A DNA stretch of 64,000 bases from UBA6168 sp041392505 (GTDB lineage: Bacteria; Bacteroidota; Bacteroidia; Chitinophagales; Saprospiraceae): assembly GCA_041392505.1 (NCBI GenBank), contig JAWKLX010000028.1, positions 51,550 through 115,549 of the forward strand, given 5' to 3'. The notes under the pieces are model-generated. The model made no database searches, was not told where the DNA came from, and saw only the letters and a list, made by a program, of their open reading frames with translations. The position numbers were made by a program, and so were the translations under genes. Of this stretch, positions 36,284 through 44,632 are shown in pieces. Position 1 is the first letter of the stretch. Each line of letters begins with the position of its first letter.

Positions 36284-37827
36284 ATGAATAAAATATTATT
36301 GATAGCCCTATTGGTGAGCACCTACAATTTGAAAGGACAGGATGGTTTTGTAAGATCATACGACCTTGACAAGCCAGGTGCTTTTTTTTCCAATTTAACA
36401 TTAGTCGAGGATACGGTAGCCATTTGTGGCCTTATCTTCCCAGAAAACCCTCCTTTCTTACAAGCATTTCTTCTCCTTAAAACCGATACAAGCGGTAATG
36501 TTCTTGAATATAGCCTAACTATCGACAGTGCAGGGCATAACTTTTATTTGGGCAACACACCAAATGGTTTCATTCATCTAAATGATAAATCTGGATATAT
36601 TATAACGGGTGGATTATTTGGCCCGGGGGTTGGGGTAGTTATAAAACTGGACAACAATGGAAAACTAGTTTGGCAAAAAATGTATTCAGATTCATTATCA
36701 TTGGTTGATCATTATGGAGATGTAATTGAAACGGAAGGTGGATTTCTAATTGTAGGTAATAAACAATCTCTTGATTACAGCAACAACCTTTTTGTCATGA
36801 AAACGGACAAGCATGGCAAAAAAATATGGGAAAAGGCTTATGGTGAAAACAATGACAGAAGGGATTATTTCGGTAGCTTTTTAAAGATAAATGACAATGA
36901 ATATGTCATAGGAAGCTCCACAGGTGACAACCAAAATGTCCCCTGGCAGCAGTGGCAGAACACCGTCAAGATATTCGCCATCGACAGCCTCGGCAACGAA
37001 AAATGGCTTGGGAGAGCAGTCCATCCCAAGAACTTTGGATCAAGGGCCTGCAAAAAACAAACGATGGAGGTTGGGCTTATGCTACTGCAAGGGGAGAGTT
37101 CGAGTTTGATGGGTACATGAAGCGGCAGGCCAAGTTCATCATCCGGGACAGCAATTTCAATGTCGTGGAAGAGCGGCTTCTGGACGACCTCGATATCGGC
37201 AGTACTAACTACCTCCTTAACCTGATCCCCTCACAATCAGGTGGCTGGATAGGTGTCGGGGCAAATTTTGAGTGGGTGACCGACCCATTTTGGGCAGAGG
37301 CCCATGTTTATGGCTGGACTGTTCGGATCGATGAAACGGGCGACACTTTATGGGCCAGAAACGACTTGGCCTTTCCCGATACGGCTGAAACGGCCACCAC
37401 CGTCGAGCTTCATTCTGTAGTGGAATTGCCAAGTGGAAGTATCATTGCTGCTGGGTATTATAGGCCATTTAACATCAGTGGCCCCGATCTCGGGGTCCTG
37501 ATAAAAGTGGACAAAGAAGGCTGTTTGGTGAACTGTACCCCTTTGACTACAACAGAATGGTTTGAAAGGCCCAAAATAGAAATAGCTGTTTTCCCGAACC
37601 CTGCTGGTAGGCAGATTTCCTTAGAAACACCCTTTCCTCTGACCTATGACTGTGAATGGTCGCTTTACAATGCAGTGGGGCAGCAGGTGCTTTCCTCCAA
37701 CATGGTCAGGGGGACAACAAGACTGGAAGTGCCGCTGTCGGTCGTTCCGCCGGGGCTGTATTTTTGGGAAATGAGGGACTTAAAGGGGAAGATCGGGAAC
37801 GGTAAGTTGATCGTTTCAGAACAATAA
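36284..37827 (+). pseudogene. Frameshifted paralogue of the T9SS type A cargo gene
   Basis: The first frame (36284 to 37120) starts with a signal peptide (MNKILLIALLVSTYNLKG) and matches the preceding gene until DSLGNEKW. There the paralogue reads TGG TCG TGG GAG, but this copy reads TGG CTTGGGAG, one base short (37007-37009). Homology continues in the next frame (36952-37827), through ARGEFEFDGYMKRQAK, to a C-terminal sorting domain (IAVFPNPAGRQISL, GLYFWEMRDLKGK, GKLIVSEQ) of a different subtype. With one base restored it would encode about 514 residues. The lesion may be real or a sequencing indel. Confidence 0.8.
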
Positions 37828-37902
37828 AAATCAAAACATAGAATCACTAAATCAGAGTCGTTTCCAGCAACCTAATTTTCTGGCATGTATCTGAAAAAAA
37901 AA

Positions 37903-37930
37903 TGGCTGGATGGTAAGATTCATCCAGCCA
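37903..37930. terminator. Bidirectional terminator
   Basis: A perfect 10-bp stem TGGCTGGATG/CATCCAGCCA (37903-37912 with 37921-37930) with an 8-nt loop is flanked on the minus-strand exit by T9. It mainly serves the PorG-like gene. Confidence 0.88.
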
Positions 37931-37954
37931 ATTAGTTATTCTACACTAGCCAAG

Positions 37955-38743
37955 TCACTTCAGATTCACCCCCAAAGTCACCCCGAAAAATAGGTACCAA
38001 TCATTTTTATCTGGGTTGCCCCGTTGGCTGTTCAGCTTTGGCAGGTCTTGGGCAGTCGGATCGGCCTCTGGGCTGCGGTAGGATAATTGGGTGCGCACGT
38101 TCATCGATTCCCCATCCGAGTAGCCCGCCAAATCGGTTGGGTAATAACCACTCACATCATCCAGATAATCGGTAAAGGTTTTCCGCAGGCCTGCTTCGAA
38201 GCCTAAGCAGCCCGTCCCGTTGATCTGTAATTTCAGACCAGCCCCGAAGGGGATGGAAAACTGGGTCAAGCTGTATTCAACTCCCTCGGTTTTATAGTGG
38301 TGGAGATCGTATGTTTTGCCATTTATATCCGTGTAAGGTGTAAAATGGAATCCGGCCAGACCACCATACACATAAGGAGTCACGCCGTACGAACCCTTTT
38401 CTATTTTTACAAAATTGTATTCCGCTACAGCGCTCAACTCAAATATATCGGATTCGAAATTTAGGTTGCGCCGCCAAAGGCCGCTCTCTACGGAGGAGTT
38501 GGCATCGTCGCCGGTTAGTTTTCCTTTGGTGAACTGGACTTTCAGATCAAAGTGATCACTCATTTTCCGTCGGACATAAAAGCCCCAAGCATGGTTGAAT
38601 TCCAATGGTTCGATCATCCTTTCGGTGAGGTCGCCTGAGTAGTGGGAAACGCCAAAGAAGATGCCCGCTTCATCAAATTGAGCATGGCCAGAAGTAGGGA
38701 GCAGCCAAATGGCCACCACGAGGAGTAACAGCGTTCGTGTCAT
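37955..38743 (-). CDS. PorG-like (DUF6089) outer-membrane protein
   Basis: A 262-residue protein with a signal peptide (MTRTLLLLVVAIWLLPTSGHA) and a small beta-barrel. Typical segments are FFGVSHYSGDL, WGFYVRRKMSDHFDLKVQF, RNLNFESDIFELSAVAEYNF and TPYVYGGLAGFHFTP; the end, GVTLGVNLK, lacks a final aromatic residue. DUF6089 proteins include PorG, an outer-membrane component of the T9SS, although the family also has other members. It lies near several T9SS cargo genes but in its own transcription unit with a strong terminator. Assignment to PorG itself is inference. Confidence 0.7.
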   Translation of the reverse strand: MTRTLLLLVVAIWLLPTSGHAQFDEAGIFFGVSHYSGDLTERMIEPLEFNHAWGFYVRRKMSDHFDLKVQFTKGKLTGDDANSSVESGLWRRNLNFESDIFELSAVAEYNFVKIEKGSYGVTPYVYGGLAGFHFTPYTDINGKTYDLHHYKTEGVEYSLTQFSIPFGAGLKLQINGTGCLGFEAGLRKTFTDYLDDVSGYYPTDLAGYSDGESMNVRTQLSYRSPEADPTAQDLPKLNSQRGNPDKNDWYLFFGVTLGVNLK

Positions 38744-39152
38744 AATTAGTCGGTTTTAGATAAGAAATTTTGCTATTGCCAATTAACCTTTAGCTTTTGC
38801 TAAACACCAATAAACAGCAGCTAAATGCTGAACATCAACATGAACAAATGGGAATATAGACGATCGGATATGAAGGATGGGATGCTTGGTTTCAAGCGTT
38901 TTTTTCAGTAGTATTTCCTTTGTATTGGATATCAATCGGTGGGATGTTGTAAATGTATTTCGAAAAATTGAGACCAGCAAATATTATTTAATCTTATCAG
39001 ATGAACTGGTAAAAAAGAGGGCTGACTGGCTTATCCAGAACGGAACAGAAACCTATCTTTGCGCACGTTTTAGGAAAGAATGAGGTGGTCGGGATTCAAT
39101 ACGCTAACATTTTTCAACCACCTCAACCTTCCTCAACCTTTTCAAATAGCCC
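38744..39152. other. Upstream region of the fused E1 gene
   Basis: There is no convincing gene; a 68-codon frame here has no homology I recognise. TATCTTTG at 39054-39061 matches the -7 consensus and lies 92 bp before the E1 start. A good -33 TTTG is not visible at 19-21 bp. Confidence 0.45.
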
Positions 39153-41195
39153 ATGCCAGTAGCCACCGCCAACCGAATTATTTACAAAAAAGGAAAATGG
39201 AGCAATCAACAATTGCTCGAACTCTACCACCGTTTACTCCGCCCCCGCCTGATCGAAGAAAAAATGTTGATCCTCCTCCGACAGGGTCAGGTTTCCAAAT
39301 GGTTTTCAGGAATTGGCCAAGAGGCCATTGCTGTAGGAGCGACCAGTGCCCTGGAGGAAGACGAAATGATTTTTACCCTCCACCGCAACCTCGGCGTTTT
39401 TACCGCGAGGGAAGTGCCGATGGAAAAACTCTTCGCCCAATGGCAGGGCAAGAAAAACGGTTTCACCAAAGGGCGTGACCGCTCCTTCCATTTTGGCACC
39501 TTGGAGCATCACATCGTCGGTATGATCAGCCACCTCGGGCCGCAGTTGGCTTTGGCTGATGGAGTGGCTTTGGCCCATAAATTAAGCAAAGAGAAAAAAG
39601 TAGCGCTGGCTTTTTCCGGCGATGGCGGTACGAGTGAAGGTGACTTTCACGAAGCACTGAATGTGGCAGCGGTTTGGGAATTGCCCGTTATTTTTATTGT
39701 GGAAAACAATGGCTACGGCTTGTCCACGCCAGTCAATGAGCAATTCCGGTGCGAGCACATCGCAGACAAAGGCATCGGCTATGGCATGGAATCACATATC
39801 CTCGACGGCAACAATATCTTAGAGGTATTTACCAAGCTCTCTAAAATAGCTGCCGACCTGCGCAAGAACCCACGACCAGTTTTGGTAGAATGCAAAACCT
39901 TCCGCATGCGGGGACACGAAGAGGCCTCCGGCGTGAAATATGTACCCAAAGAACTGATGGACGAATGGGCTGCCAAGGACCCTGTCTCCAACTACGAAGC
40001 CTACCTTTTGGAGCAAGGCATTTTAACCAAAGAAAAAATACAGGAAATACGCCAAGGAATAAAAGCCGAGATCAATGCCGCATGGCAAGCGACGGTTTCC
40101 CAACCTACCGTTGAATCGACGGTCGAAGAAGAGTTGAATGATGTGTATGCCCCAGTTGGCAGTGAACAGTCGGCAGTCGGCAGTTTGGAGCGAAGCGGAA
40201 ACCCCGAACTTGCTTCGGGGCGGCAGTCGGAGAGTAGTGAAAAGCGGTTCATTGATGCTGTGTCAGACGGTCTGCGCACCGCCATGCAGCGCCACGACAA
40301 GCTCGTTTTGATGGGGCAGGACATTGCCGACTATGGGGGTGTTTTTAAAATTACAGATGGTTTTACCAAAGAATTTGGAAAAGAGAGGGTGAGAAATACA
40401 CCGCTCTGCGAATCAGCCATTGTCGGCACCGCACTCGGCCTCAGCCTTAAGGGCTATAAGGCGATGATGGAAATGCAGTTTGCCGACTTTGTGACCTGCG
40501 GCTTCAACCAGATTGTCAACAACCTCGCGAAAATCCATTACCGCTGGGGTACTTCAGCCGATGTCGTCATCCGCATGCCAACGGGCGGGGGCGTAGGGGC
40601 AGGGCCTTTTCATTCGCAGAGTAATGAAGCTTGGTTCACTCACACACCGGGACTAAAAGTCGTTTACCCTGCTACGCCCTACGATGCGAAAGGGCTGCTG
40701 CTGGCTGCTTTTGAAGACCCTAACCCTGTCATGTATTTTGAGCACAAAGCACTCTACCGAAGCTTGACGGAAACGATTCCCGATGATTTTTATACCGTTG
40801 AAATTGGAAAAGCGAGGACTGTGAGGGAAGGCAGTAGTCTGAGCATCATAACTTATGGCATGGGCGTGCATTGGGCGACCAAAGTTGTCGAGGAAGAAGG
40901 CATGGACGCCGAAATTATTGATTTGCGGACATTGCTCCCATTGGACTATGAAGCCATTCAGGCAACGGTCAAAAAGACCAACAAGGTGCTGTTGCTCCAT
41001 GAAGACACGTTGTTCGGAGGCTTGGGCGGCGAATTGGCGGCCTACATTGCCGAACATTTGTTCGAGCACTTGGATGCTCCAATAATGAGGGTCGCATCAT
41101 TGGATATGCCGATCCCTTTTGCCGCTCCGTTGGAGAAAATATTCCTTCCAGTGGAACGCCTGCGTGAACAGCTAAAGCGATTAGCTGCCTATTGA
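39153..41195 (+). CDS. 2-oxoacid dehydrogenase E1, alpha-beta fusion
   Basis: This 680-residue TPP enzyme joins E1 alpha (about 1-330) and E1 beta (about 367-680) in one chain. The alpha part has the TPP-binding motif GDGGTSEGDF (near residue 156) and VENNGYGLST. The beta part has GQDIADYGGVF, NTPLCESAIVG, PTGGGVGAGPFHSQS and LRTLLPLD. E1 decarboxylates the 2-oxoacid and reductively acylates lipoyl-E2; the E2 is probably the gene at 26749-28074. Fused E1 chains are common in Bacteroidota. The junction (about 331-366) is a Ser/Gly-rich linker encoded by repeat words and a CCCCGAA/TTCGGGG hairpin, so it probably arose from an intergenic spacer. Specificity (pyruvate or branched-chain) is open. 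Confidence 0.92.
   Translation: MPVATANRIIYKKGKWSNQQLLELYHRLLRPRLIEEKMLILLRQGQVSKWFSGIGQEAIAVGATSALEEDEMIFTLHRNLGVFTAREVPMEKLFAQWQGKKNGFTKGRDRSFHFGTLEHHIVGMISHLGPQLALADGVALAHKLSKEKKVALAFSGDGGTSEGDFHEALNVAAVWELPVIFIVENNGYGLSTPVNEQFRCEHIADKGIGYGMESHILDGNNILEVFTKLSKIAADLRKNPRPVLVECKTFRMRGHEEASGVKYVPKELMDEWAAKDPVSNYEAYLLEQGILTKEKIQEIRQGIKAEINAAWQATVSQPTVESTVEEELNDVYAPVGSEQSAVGSLERSGNPELASGRQSESSEKRFIDAVSDGLRTAMQRHDKLVLMGQDIADYGGVFKITDGFTKEFGKERVRNTPLCESAIVGTALGLSLKGYKAMMEMQFADFVTCGFNQIVNNLAKIHYRWGTSADVVIRMPTGGGVGAGPFHSQSNEAWFTHTPGLKVVYPATPYDAKGLLLAAFEDPNPVMYFEHKALYRSLTETIPDDFYTVEIGKARTVREGSSLSIITYGMGVHWATKVVEEEGMDAEIIDLRTLLPLDYEAIQATVKKTNKVLLLHEDTLFGGLGGELAAYIAEHLFEHLDAPIMRVASLDMPIPFAAPLEKIFLPVERLREQLKRLAAY
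40153..40231 (+). repeat. In-frame repeat words and hairpin inside E1 linker
   Basis: Bases 40153-40187 repeat GGCAGT-type words (AGTCGGCAGTCGGCAGT). Bases 40203-40221 form a hairpin CCCCGAA-cttgc-TTCGGGG, and another CGGCAGTCGG follows. They encode SEQSAVGSLE...PELASGRQSE between the alpha and beta halves. Confidence 0.75.
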
Positions 41196-41235
41196 AATGT
41201 CAACCTAATTATCAAATACCGATTACCGAAACACT

Positions 41236-41610
41236 ATGAAAATTTTGTTCTGCACTACAGAAGATTTCCTCCTTACCTCCTTGGAATACCGCTTCCGCAA
41301 ATTTGGTTGGGAACTAACGGTCGTACATTCGGCCAAAAAAGCATTAGAAAAAGCAGAATTACTACAGCCGGATTTGGTTGTTGTCGATCTGCAACTACCT
41401 GACTACCAAGGTCTTGATATTGTGCAAAATTTATCAAAAGCAATCAATCCTGATACACCCATCTTGGTCGGTGCACCTTTAAACGAGGACAGCCTGATGA
41501 TGGAAGGGCTACGACTCGGAGCGAAGGATTTTATCATCGCCCCTTTCAAACCCGATGAACTGGTGTTGCGCATCCGCCACTTGTTGAAGTTGGCAAATGT
41601 GGCGGGATAA
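41236..41610 (+). CDS. Stand-alone receiver-domain protein
   Basis: A 124-residue single receiver domain with no output. The phosphoacceptor region is normal (VVVDLQLP, Asp near residue 51), and the acidic pocket is represented by TTED near the N-terminus. The conserved Thr/Ser is replaced within LVGAP, and the invariant Lys of the KPF motif is changed to Ala in IIAPFKPDE, so phosphorylation-dependent switching may be altered. It lies 40 bp after the E1 gene and may be in its operon. The partner kinase is unknown; none is adjacent. Confidence 0.8.
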   Translation: MKILFCTTEDFLLTSLEYRFRKFGWELTVVHSAKKALEKAELLQPDLVVVDLQLPDYQGLDIVQNLSKAINPDTPILVGAPLNEDSLMMEGLRLGAKDFIIAPFKPDELVLRIRHLLKLANVAG

Positions 41611-41619
41611 TTGAAAATC

Positions 41620-41705
41620 AGTGGGCAGTTTTCATTTTGCAGTTGGCAATATGCAGTGAACAATCATCTGCCAACTGCATTCTGAAAACTGCATACTGAA
41701 AACTA
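41620..41705. repeat. Intergenic word hairpin
   Basis: Words such as GCAGTTTTCA, GCAGTTGGCA and ATGCAGT on the left are answered by CTGCCAACTGCA, CTGAAAACTGCA and CTGAAAACT on the right, giving a long imperfect hairpin between the receiver gene and rfbA. Confidence 0.65.
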
Positions 41706-41714
41706 TTAACAACC

Positions 41715-42584
41715 ATGAAAGGAATTATACTCGCCGGAGGACTCGGCACCCGTCTATGGCCCTTGACACTTGCTGTTAGCAAGCAAATGATGCCTGTTTA
41801 CGACAAGCCAATGATCTACTACCCGCTCTCCACGCTGATGCAGGCAGGGATCAAGGATGTACTCATCATTTCGACTCCTTACGACCTGCCGAATTTTGAA
41901 AAACTATTAAAAGATGGGAGTGAGATCGGCTGTAACTTCTCCTACATAGCCCAGCACGAGCCAAATGGTTTGGCCCAGGCATTTGTATTAGGGGAGCAAT
42001 TCATCGGCAACGATCCTGCGGCCCTGATCTTGGGCGACAATATATTTTATGGTGCAGGTATGCCCGAACTCATGCAGGCCAGTGCCGACCCCGATGGTGG
42101 CGTCATCTTCGCTTATCAGGTCGCTGATCCAGAACGATATGGGGTTGTCGAGTTCGATAAAAGTTTCAATGCCATCTCAATTGAAGAAAAACCACAAAAA
42201 CCAAAATCGAACTATGCGGTACCGGGCCTCTATTTCTACGACAACGATGTGGTAGAGATAGCCAAAAACCTGAAGCCAAGCCCCCGCGGTGAATATGAGA
42301 TAACAGACGTCAATAAGCAATATTTAAAGATGGGAAAACTCAAGGTCGGCGTTCTTGGCAGGGGAGTTGCATGGTTGGATACTGGTACGCATACTTCCCT
42401 CCTGCAAGCTGGCCAGTTCATACAAGTGATTGAGGAACGACAAGGTTTGAAAATCGGGTGTATCGAAGAAATCGCCTGGGAAATGGGCTTCATCAACGAT
42501 GAACAACTCGAAGGCCTGGGCAACAAATATATCAAAAGCGGCTATGGCGAATATTTACTACGCCTGCTCGCCAACAGCAGATAA
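41715..42584 (+). CDS. rfbA: Glucose-1-phosphate thymidylyltransferase
   Basis: A 289-residue enzyme of the usual RmlA length. It has the nucleotidyltransferase signature GIILAGGLGTRLWPLT, the activating Lys in SKQMMPVYDKPMIYYPLS, LILGDNIFYG, and VVEFDKSFNAISIEEKP near the sugar-phosphate site; AWLDTGTH is typical of the family. It makes dTDP-glucose from dTTP and glucose-1-phosphate, the first step to dTDP-rhamnose and other deoxysugars for surface polysaccharides. Here it stands alone, without rmlB, C or D nearby, and is preceded by a repeat hairpin. The family Tyr is Trp in GTRLWPLT, a common variant. Confidence 0.92.
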   Translation: MKGIILAGGLGTRLWPLTLAVSKQMMPVYDKPMIYYPLSTLMQAGIKDVLIISTPYDLPNFEKLLKDGSEIGCNFSYIAQHEPNGLAQAFVLGEQFIGNDPAALILGDNIFYGAGMPELMQASADPDGGVIFAYQVADPERYGVVEFDKSFNAISIEEKPQKPKSNYAVPGLYFYDNDVVEIAKNLKPSPRGEYEITDVNKQYLKMGKLKVGVLGRGVAWLDTGTHTSLLQAGQFIQVIEERQGLKIGCIEEIAWEMGFINDEQLEGLGNKYIKSGYGEYLLRLLANSR

Positions 42585-42741
42585 TCTATCCGGACTTTTC
42601 CGGAGTATTCCCTCCAAAATACACATTAAGCCCAATCTGGATTCCCACCGTTTAGCGGTGTGATTTTTGCAGTTTTTACAGTTTGTCTAAACCCACCCCC
42701 AAGCGTCCAGACAAACACTACTGACCTAAAAAGAGATAAAG

Positions 42742-43590
42742 ATGAAAACCGGCATACACTTGCCTAATTTTGGGATCGGGCTTTTAAGTACCCTTCTTTT
42801 ATCGGCTTTCCTTTTCAACGCCTGCCAAGGTGACCCCGTTGAGGTACCCGACGATGGTGTTTTCACCAAGGCTAACAGGGAACAACTGGGCCTATTGCTC
42901 ACAAACAACATCCTCGCCAGCAACGAATTCATCCCTAAAGTTCCACCCTACGACACCTCCGTTTATTGGTATGTTCAGACCTTGTTCAAACAAGCAACCA
43001 ATATCATGCAACTGGACAAGCAATCGCCCAGCGATAACCGTTGGTCTGGAGATTGGGAAATTTTTATCATTGACAACGACGAGCTGCAACACGCCTACAC
43101 CTTGCCTGGTGGCGATCTTTTTATCACAACAGGTATGTTGAAGAATTTTGAAAAGGAATACGAGCTGTTTTACCTACTCACTTTTGAAGCCCTCCTCATG
43201 AATGAAAATCATTTATTGGACGCTTTGAAACAAGAGTACAACTCATTGACGCTCATCAACCTGATCGAGGGCCGGGCGACTGCCAGCGGCGTCACCATTG
43301 CTGATGTGGCAGCATACCTTCCTAATATTATCTACGACAGCGATGTCATCAAGGAAACCGACAAAGCAACTGTCAAATCGGTTTGCAATACTTCCATCCT
43401 CGAACCTACAGGCATTCTTCCTTCCTTGTTTAACCCAGCTTTCCAAGGTGCTAAATGGCTACAGTCCCGGCCATCTTACAGTAACCGAGCTAACACCATC
43501 CAAGGGTTTGCAGAAAATAATTCAGCAGACTGTGGAGGGAATATCGGAAGTGGGAATTATCTGCGGTATGTGCTGAATGTGCTGGATTGA
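42742..43590 (+). CDS. M48-like lipoprotein without the catalytic histidines
   Basis: A 282-residue protein with a signal and probable lipobox (LFNAC). The central part, FIIDNDELQHAYTLPGGDLF and ITTGMLKNF, clearly matches the M48 metallopeptidase pattern (VYIIDDPxxNAFALPGGxIFVTxGLL). At the place of the HExxH zinc motif it reads TFEALLM, so Phe148 and Leu152 replace the two His ligands while Glu149 remains. It should not bind zinc there and is probably a pseudoenzyme (chaperone or regulator role possible). It is monocistronic; hairpins upstream include a GTTTGTCT/AGACAAAC stem (42681-42716). Confidence 0.7.
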   Translation: MKTGIHLPNFGIGLLSTLLLSAFLFNACQGDPVEVPDDGVFTKANREQLGLLLTNNILASNEFIPKVPPYDTSVYWYVQTLFKQATNIMQLDKQSPSDNRWSGDWEIFIIDNDELQHAYTLPGGDLFITTGMLKNFEKEYELFYLLTFEALLMNENHLLDALKQEYNSLTLINLIEGRATASGVTIADVAAYLPNIIYDSDVIKETDKATVKSVCNTSILEPTGILPSLFNPAFQGAKWLQSRPSYSNRANTIQGFAENNSADCGGNIGSGNYLRYVLNVLD

Positions 43591-43621
43591 AGAAATGTTG
43601 GTATCGAGGTGTTTCTACTCA

Positions 43622-44590
43622 TTACTGAAAAAATCTCGGATTGTGTACCCCTACCCCATCCTTCACAAAACAATACCCGACCATCAGTTCAAACGTACCT
43701 GCCGCCTGCTGTTGCAATCCATTAATGGATAGATCATAAGCAAAACCAACATTCAATTTTTCGCTGATTTGGTATTGGCTCATCAAAGAGAGGGCATCGC
43801 CCGCCGTGGCCAATTTTGACTGCCCCCAACGCAGGGTCGCTCCTGTCCACAAGCGGCTGTTTTCCAAAAAGCCAACACTAAAGTGGAGGTCGAACCCCGG
43901 CGGCGTATTTTTCACCACCCTCGAAGCAAAGGCAGGACGCAGGCGCAAATCAGCCGAAATAGGAATAACCCATCCAGCATTTATGAATAAATGGGGCGTT
44001 GTCCCCGTGAAATCTTCTACGATACCTTTGTATTTTTTGGTGAAACTTTTCTCCAGAATGTAGGGCACTGATACCCCAACAAAAAAGCGGTCATTCTCAA
44101 AATGTGCCCCCGCTCCCACATTGAACAACGGCACGGCCATGTCCTCCCCTGCTGTGGGGTCAACGCGCTGGGTAATGGTTTCTGCCTCCCCCCAATCCGC
44201 CCGCTGGTGGCGGTAAGTTCCTTGCATCCCGATACCCAATGTCCCATTTCCAAAAACCATCCGATAGGCATAAGCAGCATTGATGTACGTCCCTTGGAAA
44301 AAACCAATCTGGTCGTTGATGACCGTCAGGCCGAGGCCAACCCTATTGGCAAAAACGGGCGCATCGAACGTGAATGCTTGGGTCATCGGCGCCCCATCCA
44401 AACCGACCCACTGCTGCCGATGGATGGCGGAAAGGCAAGGCATTCCCTGATTGCCAACAGCACCGGGATTGGCAATTGTTTTCTGTACAAAAAATTGGGA
44501 AAAGATTGCTTCTTGCTGGGCATTTGCGGCCAGCGAGAGGGAGAGGGATAATATGGTGTAAAAAAGTATTCTCATAGAAATGTATTTCAT
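43622..44590 (-). CDS. PorP/SprF family outer-membrane protein
   Basis: A 322-residue protein with a signal peptide ending ANAQQ; an alternative start at 44575 gives a shorter signal. Typical PorP/SprF features are SQFFVQKTIANPGAVG near the N-terminus, HRQQWVGLDGAPMTQAF, and a barrel with GLGLTVINDQIGFFQGT. PorP/SprF proteins are co-encoded with type B T9SS cargo and anchor or help export it at the outer membrane. It directly follows the giant type B gene (42 bp gap), so the pair forms an SprB-SprF-type unit. Confidence 0.88.
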   Translation of the reverse strand: MKYISMRILFYTILSLSLSLAANAQQEAIFSQFFVQKTIANPGAVGNQGMPCLSAIHRQQWVGLDGAPMTQAFTFDAPVFANRVGLGLTVINDQIGFFQGTYINAAYAYRMVFGNGTLGIGMQGTYRHQRADWGEAETITQRVDPTAGEDMAVPLFNVGAGAHFENDRFFVGVSVPYILEKSFTKKYKGIVEDFTGTTPHLFINAGWVIPISADLRLRPAFASRVVKNTPPGFDLHFSVGFLENSRLWTGATLRWGQSKLATAGDALSLMSQYQISEKLNVGFAYDLSINGLQQQAAGTFELMVGYCFVKDGVGVHNPRFFQ

Positions 44591-44632
44591 CCGTATTTGC
44601 TTTTTGAAGCGCTAACACGGCTTATAATAAAA

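Noticed and set aside
38877..39083. 68-codon plus-strand ORF before E1
   Set aside because: No family resemblance, and the -7 promoter element of E1 lies inside its 3' part.
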